DNA of 64,000 nucleotides. Source: Bog-756 sp963699105 (lineage in GTDB: Bacteria > Actinomycetota > Acidimicrobiia > Acidimicrobiales > RAAP-2). Below, piece after piece: positions 1 through 8,579 of this stretch. The position numbers and the translations under genes are program-made. Location of the stretch: NCBI GenBank assembly GCA_963699105.1, contig CAVOTI010000003.1:558001-622000 (forward strand). The letters are read 5' to 3'. Below the pieces are notes generated by a model. It searched no databases and was not told the origin of the DNA. It saw only the letters and a list, made by a program, of their open reading frames with translations. The stretch's first letter is position 1. The number at the start of each line of letters is the position of its first letter.

Positions 1-890
1 TCCGGATCGACGTGGACGACATCAGGGCGGTCAACCCGAACATCGTCTACGCCCGCGGCTCCGGTCAGGGTCAGCGCGGGCCCGAAGCCGAGCGGGGCGG
101 GTACGACAACAGTTCGTTCTGGGGACGGGGCGGACCGGCCGACATCATCTCCGATCCCGACGACTACCCACTGTCGCAGCCCGGCCCGGCGTTCGGAGAT
201 GTGATCGGCGGCCTCACCATCGCCGGGGGGATCTCGGCCGCCCTGTTCCATCGGGAGAGGACAGGAGAGCCACTGGTCGTCGACAACTCCCTGCTGGCCA
301 CCTCGATGTGGGCCACCGGCGCCTCGTCCCTGGCCGCCGGGCTGTTCGGCATCGACCGGATGCCCCGGGGGGACCGCACGAGAATGCCCAATCCCATCGT
401 CAACAATTACCGGACCTCCGATGGCCGGTACCTGTCGCTGGTCATGCTGGAGTCGGACCGCTACTGGGCCGACCTGGTCACCTTGATGGGACACCCCGAA
501 CTGGCCGAGGACCCCCGGTTCGTCGATTCCGCCGCCCGGGCCGAGAACAACCAGGAGTGCGTCCGTACCCTCGACCGGTTGTTCGCCGAGCGCACCTTCG
601 CCGAATGGAAGGAGATCCTCCTCCAGGCCAAAGGGGTGTGGGCGCCGGTGCAGACCCCGAGCGAGGTGCTGGAGGATCCCCAGGCGCTGGCCAACGGCTA
701 CCTCCGGGAGATCGAAGCTGCCTCGGGGACGGTGTTCCGCATCGTCCCCTCGCCACTCCAGTTCGACGAGACTCCCCCCGACCTGACCCGGGCCCCGGCC
801 CACGGCGAGCACACCGACGAGCTGCTCACCGAACTGGGTCTCGACATGGAGGCCATCCTCGACCTCAAGGTCCGGGGGATCGTGCTCTAG
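1..890 (+). CDS. Class III (CaiB/BaiF) CoA transferase, 5' part missing
   Basis: C-terminal part of a CoA transferase that moves CoA between acyl groups in acyl-CoA catabolism. The open frame runs in from the window edge (first full codon at base 3) and ends at TAG 888-890, so the N-terminal domain is outside the window. Visible features are the IVYARGSGQG segment, a GGYD motif in the region where the family's catalytic Asp is expected, and the typical C-terminal ELGL end. It is clearly paralogous to the complete gene at 17297, which shares AVNPxIVYARG, the GGYD..SFWGRG region and the C-terminal layout. It converges with the aldehyde dehydrogenase, whose stop lies 3 bp away. Confidence 0.9.
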   Translation, partial: RIDVDDIRAVNPNIVYARGSGQGQRGPEAERGGYDNSSFWGRGGPADIISDPDDYPLSQPGPAFGDVIGGLTIAGGISAALFHRERTGEPLVVDNSLLATSMWATGASSLAAGLFGIDRMPRGDRTRMPNPIVNNYRTSDGRYLSLVMLESDRYWADLVTLMGHPELAEDPRFVDSAARAENNQECVRTLDRLFAERTFAEWKEILLQAKGVWAPVQTPSEVLEDPQALANGYLREIEAASGTVFRIVPSPLQFDETPPDLTRAPAHGEHTDELLTELGLDMEAILDLKVRGIVL

Positions 891-893
891 GAG

Positions 894-2396
894 CTACTCG
901 GCCAGCGGTGGCAGGCCGCCGGCGTAGGTCTTGGTCTCGGTGTACTGCTCGAAGCCCTCGACTCCGTTCTGCCGCCCGATCCCGCTGGCCTTGTACCCTC
1001 CGAACGGAGCGTCCGGGCCGTACCAGATGCCGCCGTTGACCCCGGCGGTTCCGGCCCGCACCCGCCGGGCCACGGCCAGGGCACGCTCCTCGGAACCGGA
1101 GGTGACGCCCACGCCCAGGCCGTACTGGTTCTCGTTGGCCACCCGCACGGCGTCGTCGTCATCGTCGAACGGCACCACCACCAGCACGGGACCGAAGATC
1201 TCCTCGCGGGCGATGGTCATCGAGTTGTCGACGTCGGCGAACAAGGTGGGCTCCACGTAGTACCCCTTGTCGAACTGGGGCGGACGACCGCCGCCGACGA
1301 CGAGGCGCGCCCCCTCCTCCTTGCCCTTTTCGATGTAGCCGAGAATCCGCTCCCGCTGGACGGCGCTGATCTGGGGGCCCTGGAAGTTGACCGGGTCGGT
1401 CGGATCGCCATAGGGGACGGTCCGGAAACCGGCCTCGATGATGGCCATGCCCTCCTCGTAGCGGGACCGGGGCAGGAGCAGCCGGGTCAACATCACGCAG
1501 CCCTGGCCCCCGTGGACGCACACCGTCCAGGCCGATCCCAGCTTGTCCTCGAAGTCGGCGTCCTCGAGCACGATGTCGGCCGACTTGCCGCCCAGTTCGA
1601 GGAAGAGACGCTTCAGGGTGGGGGCGCCCTTCTCCATGATGCGACGCCCGACGGCGGTCGAACCGGTGAAGGAGATCAGATCGACGCGGGGGTCGGTCAC
1701 CAGGTCCTCGGCCACCGCGTTGTCCGAGGTGGTCACCACCTGGAGCACGCCGGGCGGGAAGTCCGTCCGTTCGGCCACCAGCCGGCCGATACGGGTGGCG
1801 TTCCAGGGGGTGTTGGGTGCCGCCTTCAAGATGACGGTGTTCCCGGTGGCCAGTCCCTGACCCAATTTGTTGATGGTGACTTCGAAGGGGTAGTTCCACG
1901 GCACGATGGCCCCCACCACGCCGGCCGGCTCCTTGGCCACCTTGCGCCAACTCCGGGTACCGAAGGCGGTTCCCTCGGGCAGGTCCCGTTCCCACTGGAA
2001 GTCGTCGATGAAGGCGGCCGGCCACAGCAGCCCGTCGGACAGGGGCGCGTCGAGCTGGGGTCCGTAGGTCAACAGCACCGGGGTCCCCACCTCGGCCACC
2101 AGCTCGGCCCGCAGCAATTCCTGCTCCTCGACCAGGGCGTCGTTGAGCTGGCGCAGGCACCGTTGCCGCAACTTCCCGTCGGTGGCCCACGCCGATTCGT
2201 CGAAGGCCCGGCGGGCGGCGCCGATGGCTTCGTCCATGTCCTGGTGACCGGCATCGGCGACATGGCCCAGCACCTCTTCGGTAGCGGGGTTGAGGTTGTC
2301 GAAGACGGCTCCCGACCTGGCCTCGGTCAACTTGCCATCGATCAACATCCGTTCCTCGCCGCGTACTGCGCCCCCGGACTGAGCGGTCGTCGTCAT
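894..2396 (-). CDS. NAD(P)-dependent aldehyde dehydrogenase
   Basis: Cytoplasmic enzyme of 500 aa oxidising an aldehyde to the carboxylic acid. The ALDH signature is complete: the PWNYP cofactor-binding segment, FTGSTAVG, the general base Glu267 in LFLELGG, catalytic Cys300 in GGQGC and the EEIFGPV motif. The start is ATG at 2394-2396, preceded by GGAGG about 7 nt upstream; the open frame extends further upstream but that part is an antisense shadow of the divergent gene. It is divergent from the enoyl-CoA hydratase-like gene with about 126 bp between starts. In this setting it plausibly supplies an acid for CoA activation; the substrate is unknown. Confidence 0.93.
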   Translation of the reverse strand: MTTTAQSGGAVRGEERMLIDGKLTEARSGAVFDNLNPATEEVLGHVADAGHQDMDEAIGAARRAFDESAWATDGKLRQRCLRQLNDALVEEQELLRAELVAEVGTPVLLTYGPQLDAPLSDGLLWPAAFIDDFQWERDLPEGTAFGTRSWRKVAKEPAGVVGAIVPWNYPFEVTINKLGQGLATGNTVILKAAPNTPWNATRIGRLVAERTDFPPGVLQVVTTSDNAVAEDLVTDPRVDLISFTGSTAVGRRIMEKGAPTLKRLFLELGGKSADIVLEDADFEDKLGSAWTVCVHGGQGCVMLTRLLLPRSRYEEGMAIIEAGFRTVPYGDPTDPVNFQGPQISAVQRERILGYIEKGKEEGARLVVGGGRPPQFDKGYYVEPTLFADVDNSMTIAREEIFGPVLVVVPFDDDDDAVRVANENQYGLGVGVTSGSEERALAVARRVRAGTAGVNGGIWYGPDAPFGGYKASGIGRQNGVEGFEQYTETKTYAGGLPPLAE

Positions 2397-2522
2397 GGCT
2401 TTCCTCCCTCGCCGGCTCGTCGGCCGGCATGTGGCTGGCATGCTATCTCGCCGGTCTGGCGACGGGCATACGTGCCCGGCCTCCCACCGGGACCACCAAC
2501 CGACCAGCGGTACGCTCATCCC

Positions 2523-3608
2523 GTGGGAGCAGAGGGCAGGACCGAACCGGCGCCGGTGATGACCGCCGAGGCCTTCCGCTCCGCCCTCCACAACGGGGCC
2601 GGCGCCGAAGACTTCGGCTTGTTCGCCGGTCGGCCTCTGTGCGTGGTCCAGCTCGACGACGGACCCGACATCGGGCCACTGGTGGCGTTCCTCCCCTGCG
2701 TGGTGGCGGGCGTCGTCGCCGGAGCCACCAGCGGTACCGACGTCCCGGGCGTCGACCTGCTCCTGACCGACGACCGGTCGGCGGGGTCGCCCTGGGTGGT
2801 CCGTGGGGATATCGGATCGGCCGTCGATGCGCTGGATGCGTCCTGTCGTGCCACCCCCCTGGCCGCCGTCGCCCTGGTCCAACTGCTACGACTCGGTGCC
2901 CGACTCGACGTGCCCGAGGCCCTGGCGGCCGAGTCGTTCGTCTATTCGATGCTGCAGGCAGGCCCCGAGTACCAGGCCTGGCTGGCCGGACGGGCGCACC
3001 GCGGCGATCCGAGGGCGAGGGCGGCGGCGGTGGCCGACCCACCGGAGCCGGTCGTCACCCGCCGGGACGGCGACGTCCTGTGGATCTCACTCGACCGGCC
3101 CGAGGTCCACAACGCCTACAACGCCGCCATGCGGGACAGCCTGGCCGCCGCCCTGCAGGTGGCCGCCCTCGATCCGACGGTCCACCGGATCGTCATCGAC
3201 GGGACCGGGCCGTCGTTCTGCAGCGGCGGGGATCTCCACGAGTTCGGTACGGCTCCGGATCCGGTCACCGCCCACGCGGTGAGGATGGCCCGCGGCGCCG
3301 CCATTTGGATGGACAGATGTGCAGACCGCATCACGGTCCAGGTGCACGGCGCATGCATAGGAGCCGGGGTCGAACTGGCCGGATTCGCCCGCCGGGTGCT
3401 GGCCGATCCGACCAGTTACTTCCAGCTACCCGAGGTGGCCATGGGCCTGATCCCGGGGGCGGGGGGCACGGTCAGCCTGCCCCGGCGCATCGGACGGCAG
3501 CGAACGGCGCACTTGGCCCTCAGCGGCGATGTGGTCGATACCACCACCGCCCTCGACTGGGGGCTGGTCGACGCAGTCTCGGTCCCGGACGGTGGTTCTC
3601 CTTCGTGA
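2523..3608 (+). CDS. Enoyl-CoA hydratase/isomerase family protein with N-terminal extension
   Basis: Protein of about 361 aa. The crotonase fold occupies roughly residues 175-355: the SLDRPEVHNAYN strand, SGGDLHEFG oxyanion-hole segment, GACIGAGVELAGFA and the PEVAMGLIPGAGGT motif. The catalytic Glu region of true hydratases is only partly recognisable, so isomerase or other crotonase chemistry is possible. The first ~170 residues belong to no family I recognise; they are Ala/Leu-rich and read as a real domain because codon use is uniform. Start uncertain: GTG 2523 or ATG 2559, neither with a strong ribosome site. Frame calls upstream of 2500 are shadows of the aldehyde dehydrogenase. Confidence 0.8.
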   Translation: MGAEGRTEPAPVMTAEAFRSALHNGAGAEDFGLFAGRPLCVVQLDDGPDIGPLVAFLPCVVAGVVAGATSGTDVPGVDLLLTDDRSAGSPWVVRGDIGSAVDALDASCRATPLAAVALVQLLRLGARLDVPEALAAESFVYSMLQAGPEYQAWLAGRAHRGDPRARAAAVADPPEPVVTRRDGDVLWISLDRPEVHNAYNAAMRDSLAAALQVAALDPTVHRIVIDGTGPSFCSGGDLHEFGTAPDPVTAHAVRMARGAAIWMDRCADRITVQVHGACIGAGVELAGFARRVLADPTSYFQLPEVAMGLIPGAGGTVSLPRRIGRQRTAHLALSGDVVDTTTALDWGLVDAVSVPDGGSPS

Positions 3609-3819
3609 TCCGGAACCCATCCGGTGTAGCATCTCGCCGAAAATGTGCGCCGTACCGGGGAGGGGAGCGGGGCCGAGGGGCGTCTGCCAAGGTGACGACG
3701 GCCGGAAGGGCCGGGGCCGGGAAGTACCGGACGGTGGCCGGACCCGACGCCACCGCCACCGCCGAGGCACCGCCGAGGCACCGCCACCGCCGAGCCACGG
3801 CAGTGAGAAGGGATGGTCC

Positions 3820-4125
3820 ATGGAGTTGAAAGCGGGGACGCAGCTGCGGAGCGCGGTGGGCACCGCCGAGGTGGTGGTGATCCGGGCGCCCGACGAAGAC
3901 GGCACACTGACCTCCGGCGGCGTGCCCATGGTCGGCCGTGACGACGACGTGCCGGGGGCGGACATCGTTCCCGGGAGCGAGGGAGCCGTCCTGTTGGGCA
4001 AGCGCTACGTGGACGAGGCCGGCTCCATCGAGGTGCTCTGTACCAAGCCGGGAGACGGCGCCCTGGCCCTCGACGGTCAACCGCTCGAGGTGAAGAGCGC
4101 CAAGCCCCTCCCCTCCTCGGACTGA
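3820..4125 (+). CDS. Small conserved-looking protein upstream of acyl-CoA synthetase
   Basis: A 101-aa soluble protein starting at ATG 3820 with GAAGGGA just upstream. It ends 15 bp before the acyl-CoA synthetase start, so the two are very probably co-transcribed. Visible features are an N-terminal segment MELKAGTQLRSAV, a VPMV turn, a GKRYVDEAG segment and an ELxCTKPGxG-like stretch (EVLCTKPGDGAL), with a single Cys. No signal peptide or membrane segment. I believe similar small proteins accompany acyl-CoA synthetases in other actinobacteria, but from memory only; function unknown. It might assist or regulate the synthetase. Confidence 0.75.
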   Translation: MELKAGTQLRSAVGTAEVVVIRAPDEDGTLTSGGVPMVGRDDDVPGADIVPGSEGAVLLGKRYVDEAGSIEVLCTKPGDGALALDGQPLEVKSAKPLPSSD

Positions 4126-4140
4126 GGGGGCAGGAGAACG

Positions 4141-5625
4141 GTGCACCTCGGTCTGGTCCTGGACATGTCCCACTCCGGGTTCGGTGACCGGGGAGCCGTC
4201 ACCGTCGAGGCAGCGTCGATCGACTTCGCCGGGCTGGCCGAGTACTCGTGGGCGGCATCGGCCCGCTTCGTCGAGCTGGGGGTCCCCTCGGTCGTCTATC
4301 TGGGGAGCAACCACATCGCCTACCCGGTGGCCCTGTTCGGGGCGGCCGGGGCCGGGGTGCCGTTCATCCCGCTCAACTACCGGTTGGGCACCGAACAGCT
4401 CTCCGCCCAGATCGACGCCCATCCCGGAACCTTCGTGCTCTACGAGGGGGAGCCGCCGGCGTTCGTCGATCCCGCCCGGTCGGCCGAGCGCCAGGCGTTC
4501 GTCGACTCACTCGACCGGGAGGGGGCCGAGCCGCCGCCACCACCCGACCCCGACCTGCCCTGCGTGCTGCTCTACACCAGCGGGACCACGGCAGCCCCCA
4601 AAGCGGCGATCCTCCGCCATCGTCACCTGATGTCCTACGTCCTCGGCACCGTCGAGTTCGCCGGTGCGGACGAGGAGGACGTCGCCCTCGTCTCGGTTCC
4701 CCCGTACCACGTGGCCGGCGTGGCCAACCTGGTGAGCAATCTCTACGCCGGGCGTCGCATCATCTACCTGGACCGGTTCGACCCCGAGGTCTGGCTCCGG
4801 ACCGTGCGCGACGAGAAGGTCACCCAGGCCATGGTGGTGCCGACCATGCTGGCCCGGATCGTCGACCACCTTCGGGACGCCCCCGACGCCGAGACGCCGA
4901 GCCTCCAGATCCTCTCCTACGGCGGGGCCCGCATGCCGGCGCCGGTGTTGGACCGGGCCCTGGAGCTGTTCCCGACCGCCGGGTTCGTCAACGCCTACGG
5001 CCTCACCGAGACGAGCTCCACCATCGCCCTGCTCGGCCCCGACGAACATCGTGCCGCCTTCGAGTCCGAGGACCCGGTGGCCCGGGCCCGCCTGGGCTCG
5101 GTCGGCCGGCTGGTGCCGGGAGTCGAACTGGACGTGCGGGACGAGGAGGGACACACCGTCGGCCCGGGTCAGACCGGCCTGCTGTTCCTGCGGGGCGAGC
5201 AGATATCCGGTGAGTACGCCGGGGCCAGCCTCCTGGTCGACGACGGCTGGTTCCCCACCCGGGACCGAGGATGGATCGACGACGACGGCTACCTGTTCAT
5301 CGAGGGCCGGGCCGACGACACCATCATCAGAGGCGGGGAGAACATCGCCCCGGCCGAGATCGAAGACGTGCTGGTGTCGCACGACGGCATCGTCGACGCC
5401 GTGGTCGTGGGGCTGCCCGACGAACAGTGGGGTCAACGGCTGGTGGCGGTGGTGGTGGCCGGGGAGGGCGACCACACCAGCGCCGACGAACTGCGGGAGC
5501 TGGTTCGGGATCGCCTCCGGTCCTCCAAGACCCCCGAGACCATCGAGTTCTGGCCCGAGCTGCCCCGCACCGACACCGGGAAGCTCCTCCGACGCACGGT
5601 GGTGTCGAGGCTGACCGAGGGCTGA
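4141..5625 (+). CDS. AMP-dependent acyl-CoA synthetase/ligase
   Basis: ANL-superfamily enzyme of 494 aa that activates a carboxylic acid as acyl-AMP and then acyl-CoA. The P-loop LLYTSGTTAAPKAA, the YGLTETSS motif, the hinge RGGENIAPAEIEDV and the C-terminal lysine motif RTDTGKLLRR are all present, so it should be active. GTG 4141 is preferred because GCAGGAG lies about 6 nt upstream; an internal ATG at 4165 is possible. It follows the 101-aa gene and is the entry step for the surrounding beta-oxidation enzymes. It converges with the SRPBCC gene across a hairpin. Confidence 0.93.
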   Translation: MHLGLVLDMSHSGFGDRGAVTVEAASIDFAGLAEYSWAASARFVELGVPSVVYLGSNHIAYPVALFGAAGAGVPFIPLNYRLGTEQLSAQIDAHPGTFVLYEGEPPAFVDPARSAERQAFVDSLDREGAEPPPPPDPDLPCVLLYTSGTTAAPKAAILRHRHLMSYVLGTVEFAGADEEDVALVSVPPYHVAGVANLVSNLYAGRRIIYLDRFDPEVWLRTVRDEKVTQAMVVPTMLARIVDHLRDAPDAETPSLQILSYGGARMPAPVLDRALELFPTAGFVNAYGLTETSSTIALLGPDEHRAAFESEDPVARARLGSVGRLVPGVELDVRDEEGHTVGPGQTGLLFLRGEQISGEYAGASLLVDDGWFPTRDRGWIDDDGYLFIEGRADDTIIRGGENIAPAEIEDVLVSHDGIVDAVVVGLPDEQWGQRLVAVVVAGEGDHTSADELRELVRDRLRSSKTPETIEFWPELPRTDTGKLLRRTVVSRLTEG

Positions 5626-5632
5626 CCGGGCA

Positions 5633-5652
5633 CTGACCGGCGGACCGGTCAG
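5633..5652. terminator. Hairpin between convergent genes
   Basis: Perfect 8-bp inverted repeat CTGACCGG / CCGGTCAG with loop CGGA, placed between the convergent acyl-CoA synthetase and SRPBCC genes. It overlaps the SRPBCC stop codon. There is no T-tract, so it may be only a weak or Rho-assisted bidirectional terminator. Confidence 0.5.
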
Positions 5653-6140
5653 CCGGCGCTGCTCTTGCGGGCCCGCCGCCGTTCGAGCGTCTTGACCAAT
5701 GTGGCCTCGATCAACCGGTCATTGTCCTTCGAGATGAAGTCGTGCACCCTCTTCTCCAGCAGGCGGCGCACGATCGGGTTGCGCGCCTCGTAGGTCTCGC
5801 GGAAGAACACCCGGGTCCTCCCGCCCCCGACGTCCTCCAGCCGGGTCCACCCGGTGGCCTTCGACCACAGGGGCTTGCCGATGGCGTCGTACCGCCACTG
5901 GAGGGGGCGCTCCGCCCCGGTGATCCACTCCCACGAATGGGCCACCCCGCCGGACAGCAGGTACTTCGGCACCGGAAACGTGCAGTGCCGGACCAGGCCG
6001 TTGCCGGCGTCGTCACCGGGGTGGAGGATCTCGATGGTCACCGTCGGGGTCTCGACGTCCCTGCGGGTGTAGGCCCACAGCGCGTCCCAGACCTCCTCGG
6101 GTGTCCCGTCGACGGTGAAGTCGAAATTGTGGTCCTGCAC
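5649..6140 (-). CDS. SRPBCC (START-like) domain protein
   Basis: Protein of 163 aa with the helix-grip fold sequence pattern of polyketide cyclase/START-like proteins: an N-terminal FDFTVDGTPEEVWDAL strand-helix, central strands with HSWEWITGAERPLQWRYD and a long C-terminal helix ending in RRRARKSS. Such proteins bind hydrophobic ligands. The GTG start at 6138-6140 has AAGGGGG upstream. It lies downstream of the acyl-CoA dehydrogenase on the same strand (59 bp gap), suggesting co-transcription and a role in binding or processing a lipid-like intermediate; exact ligand unknown. Confidence 0.8.
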   Translation of the reverse strand: MQDHNFDFTVDGTPEEVWDALWAYTRRDVETPTVTIEILHPGDDAGNGLVRHCTFPVPKYLLSGGVAHSWEWITGAERPLQWRYDAIGKPLWSKATGWTRLEDVGGGRTRVFFRETYEARNPIVRRLLEKRVHDFISKDNDRLIEATLVKTLERRRARKSSAG

Positions 6141-6199
6141 GACGTCCCCCTTCGCTGATGGGTCGAATGCCGGTCGGATGCCGCCCCGGTGGTCGGAGA

Positions 6200-7291
6200 T
6201 CAGAAGATGCCGGAGGCATCGGCCAGGCGCTCCCGCAGCAGGCCGGCCAGGCGCTGGCGGTGGAACACCGCGTCGCCGTAGCTGATCCGGTCGAACTGGG
6301 AGCGCTTCAGATACAGGTGCAGGTCGTGCTCCCAGGTGAAGCCGATCCCCCCGTGGACCTGGAGTCCCGAGGCCATGACTCGCTTGGCGGCATCGGACGA
6401 CCACACCTTGGCCGTGGAGGCGGCGATCGAGGTGTCGGGCTCGCCGGCCGACAGGGCCCAGGCGGCGTACCAGGTGCTCGAGCGCATGCCCTCGACGTCG
6501 ACCACCATGTCGGCGCACCGGTGCTTGATGGCCTGGAAGCTGCCGATGGGCTGGTCGAACTGGATCCTGTCTTTGGCGTACTGCACGGCCAGTTCCAGCA
6601 CCCGACCGCTGCCGCCCAACATCTCAGCCGATGCTCCCACCGCCCCCCGGTCGAGCAGCCCCTGGGCGAGGTCGGCACCACCGAGATGGACGGCCGGGGC
6701 CCGGTCGAAGCTCAGCCACGACAGGGCCCGGGTCACGTCCATGGCCGGCTCCCGCCGAGGGCGGTCGTCCGCCCCCAGCTCGACGGCGAAGACGGCGTCC
6801 GAGGCCACCACCACGGCGATGTCGGCCACCGCCGCCCCCTCCACCGGACCGACCCGGCCCGACACCGTCCAGTCGGCGCCCGACCCGGTCGCCACCAGCG
6901 CCGAGGGGTCGTGGCTCCACCCGGTGCACCCGAGGAGCCGGCCGGTCGACAGTCCGGCCACCCAGTGGTGGCCGGAGCGGCCCGACGCCACCAGTACGTC
7001 GAGGGCCAGCAGGCTCGGGAGGAACGGGGCCGGGGCGGTGTGGCGACCCACTTCCTCGAGAAGGACGGCGGCCTCGACCCATCCGGCCCCCAGTCCGCCG
7101 GCGTCCTCGGGCAGGGTCACCCCCAGCCACCCCTGTTCGGCCATGGCCCGCCACAGCTCGGCGTCGTAGGGCAGCCCGGAGGCGATGTGGGCCCGGACGT
7201 GGTCGTGGTCGGCGTAGCCGTCGAGCAGGTCGCGGGCGGCCTCCTGCAGGGCCAGCTGATCCTCCGAAAGCTCGAAATCCACGAGCAGCAT
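6200..7291 (-). CDS. Acyl-CoA dehydrogenase
   Basis: FAD-dependent enzyme of 363 aa. The N-terminal segment FELSEDQLALQEAARDLL is typical, and the C-terminal domain holds the FDQPIGSFQAIKHRCADM motif and HGGIGFTWEHDLHLYLKR, a usual acyl-CoA dehydrogenase end. The middle FAD-binding domain is divergent compared with the neighbour at 7324, as in the smaller subunits of heteromeric actinobacterial acyl-CoA dehydrogenases known from steroid side-chain degradation. Start ATG at 7289-7291 lies only 32 bp from the start of that divergent partner. A heteromeric pair is an inference. Confidence 0.9.
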   Translation of the reverse strand: MLLVDFELSEDQLALQEAARDLLDGYADHDHVRAHIASGLPYDAELWRAMAEQGWLGVTLPEDAGGLGAGWVEAAVLLEEVGRHTAPAPFLPSLLALDVLVASGRSGHHWVAGLSTGRLLGCTGWSHDPSALVATGSGADWTVSGRVGPVEGAAVADIAVVVASDAVFAVELGADDRPRREPAMDVTRALSWLSFDRAPAVHLGGADLAQGLLDRGAVGASAEMLGGSGRVLELAVQYAKDRIQFDQPIGSFQAIKHRCADMVVDVEGMRSSTWYAAWALSAGEPDTSIAASTAKVWSSDAAKRVMASGLQVHGGIGFTWEHDLHLYLKRSQFDRISYGDAVFHRQRLAGLLRERLADASGIF

Positions 7292-7323
7292 CGTAGGCCG
7301 ACCCCGTGTGCGAAGCTGATTTG

Positions 7324-8544
7324 GTGGATCTGACCCCCACCGCCGACCAGGAGTCCTTCCGGGCCGACGTGCGGGCGTGGCTGGTCGACAACCTCCCCTG
7401 GGAGTACGGGAAGGGTCTGCCACCTCGATTCGACGACCTCGGCCAGGAGGTGGAGTTCCTGCGCGGTTGGCAGGCCCGGCTGGCCTCGGGTGGATGGGTC
7501 GGGGTGGCCTGGCCGGCGGAGTACGGCGGGCGGGGGGCGGGGCCGGTCGAGCACTTCATCGTGCAGGACGAACTGGCCCGGGCCCGGGCTCCCGAGATGG
7601 TGGGGCGCATCGGGCTCAACCTGGCCGCCCCCACCCTTCTGGCCCACGGGACCGAGGAGCAGAAGACCCGGTGGCTGTCGAAGATCCGGACGGCCGAGGA
7701 GCTGTGGTGCCAGCTGTTCAGCGAGCCTGGAGCCGGCAGCGACCTGGCCGGTCTGGTCACCCGGGCCGACCGGGTGGAGGGGGGCTGGCTGGTCAACGGC
7801 CAGAAGGTCTGGACCTCCTACGCCCAGTTCGCCGACTGGGGGGTGTGCCTGGCCCGAACCGACCCCGGAGCACCCAAGCACAAGGGGATCTCCTATCTGG
7901 TGGTGGACATGCACCATCCCGGGGTCGACGTCCGTCCCCTGGTCCAGCTGACCGGCGAGGCCGAGTTCAACGAGGTCTTCCTGACCGATGTGTTCGTCCC
8001 CGAGGACCAGCTGATCGGGCCGGAACACGAGGGGTGGCGGGTCGCCAACTCCACCCTGTCGCACGAGCGCGGGACCAACCCCCGCCAGCTGGTGATCCAC
8101 ATGCAGCTGCTCGAGGAGCTGTTCCGGCTGGCCGAGGAGAACGGGAGCGCCCAGCATCGCAAGGTGGCCGGCGCACTGGCCCAGGCCTACGTGGAGATCC
8201 GCCTGTTCCAGCTGCACAACCTCCGGAGCGTGAGCCGGCTGTCCCAGGGACGCGACCCGGGGCCCGAGGGCAGCGCCCTCAAGCTGTACTGGAGCGAGAT
8301 GTCCAAGCGCTTCCAGGAGACGGCCATGGACGTGGTGGGCGACGCCGCCCCGCTGTGGAAGGGGGCGGCCGACAATCCGGGCGACGGACAGTGGCAGCGG
8401 GCCTGGCTGTACTACCAGGCCTCGTCCATCTGGGCCGGCACCAACGAGATCCAACGTAACGTCATCGCCGAGCGGGTCCTGGGCCTCCCCCGGGCCGCCC
8501 GGCCGACCCCGGCGGCCCGGCCGGCCCCGGTGGGCCGGGGCTAG
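7324..8544 (+). CDS. Acyl-CoA dehydrogenase
   Basis: Protein of 406 aa, first gene of a plus-strand operon reaching 12945. It carries QLFSEPGAGSDLAGL (FAD/substrate loop), WLVNGQKVWTSYA, and the C-terminal WAGTNEIQRNVIAERVLGLPR motif of canonical acyl-CoA dehydrogenases. The start is taken as GTG 7324 (VDLTPTADQ) because GAAG is spaced about 8 nt upstream and family members start at this point; GTG 7306 is the alternative. The Arg of NEIQRN is in place. It likely works together with the neighbour at 6200. Confidence 0.9.
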   Translation: MDLTPTADQESFRADVRAWLVDNLPWEYGKGLPPRFDDLGQEVEFLRGWQARLASGGWVGVAWPAEYGGRGAGPVEHFIVQDELARARAPEMVGRIGLNLAAPTLLAHGTEEQKTRWLSKIRTAEELWCQLFSEPGAGSDLAGLVTRADRVEGGWLVNGQKVWTSYAQFADWGVCLARTDPGAPKHKGISYLVVDMHHPGVDVRPLVQLTGEAEFNEVFLTDVFVPEDQLIGPEHEGWRVANSTLSHERGTNPRQLVIHMQLLEELFRLAEENGSAQHRKVAGALAQAYVEIRLFQLHNLRSVSRLSQGRDPGPEGSALKLYWSEMSKRFQETAMDVVGDAAPLWKGAADNPGDGQWQRAWLYYQASSIWAGTNEIQRNVIAERVLGLPRAARPTPAARPAPVGRG

Positions 8545-8579
8545 GAGCGGCACCGAGTGGAGAGGAGCGAAACGACCAG

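Noticed and set aside
1512..2522. Long forward open frame preceding the crotonase gene
   Set aside because: Exact antisense of the aldehyde dehydrogenase; high-GC third positions create long open frames on the opposite strand.
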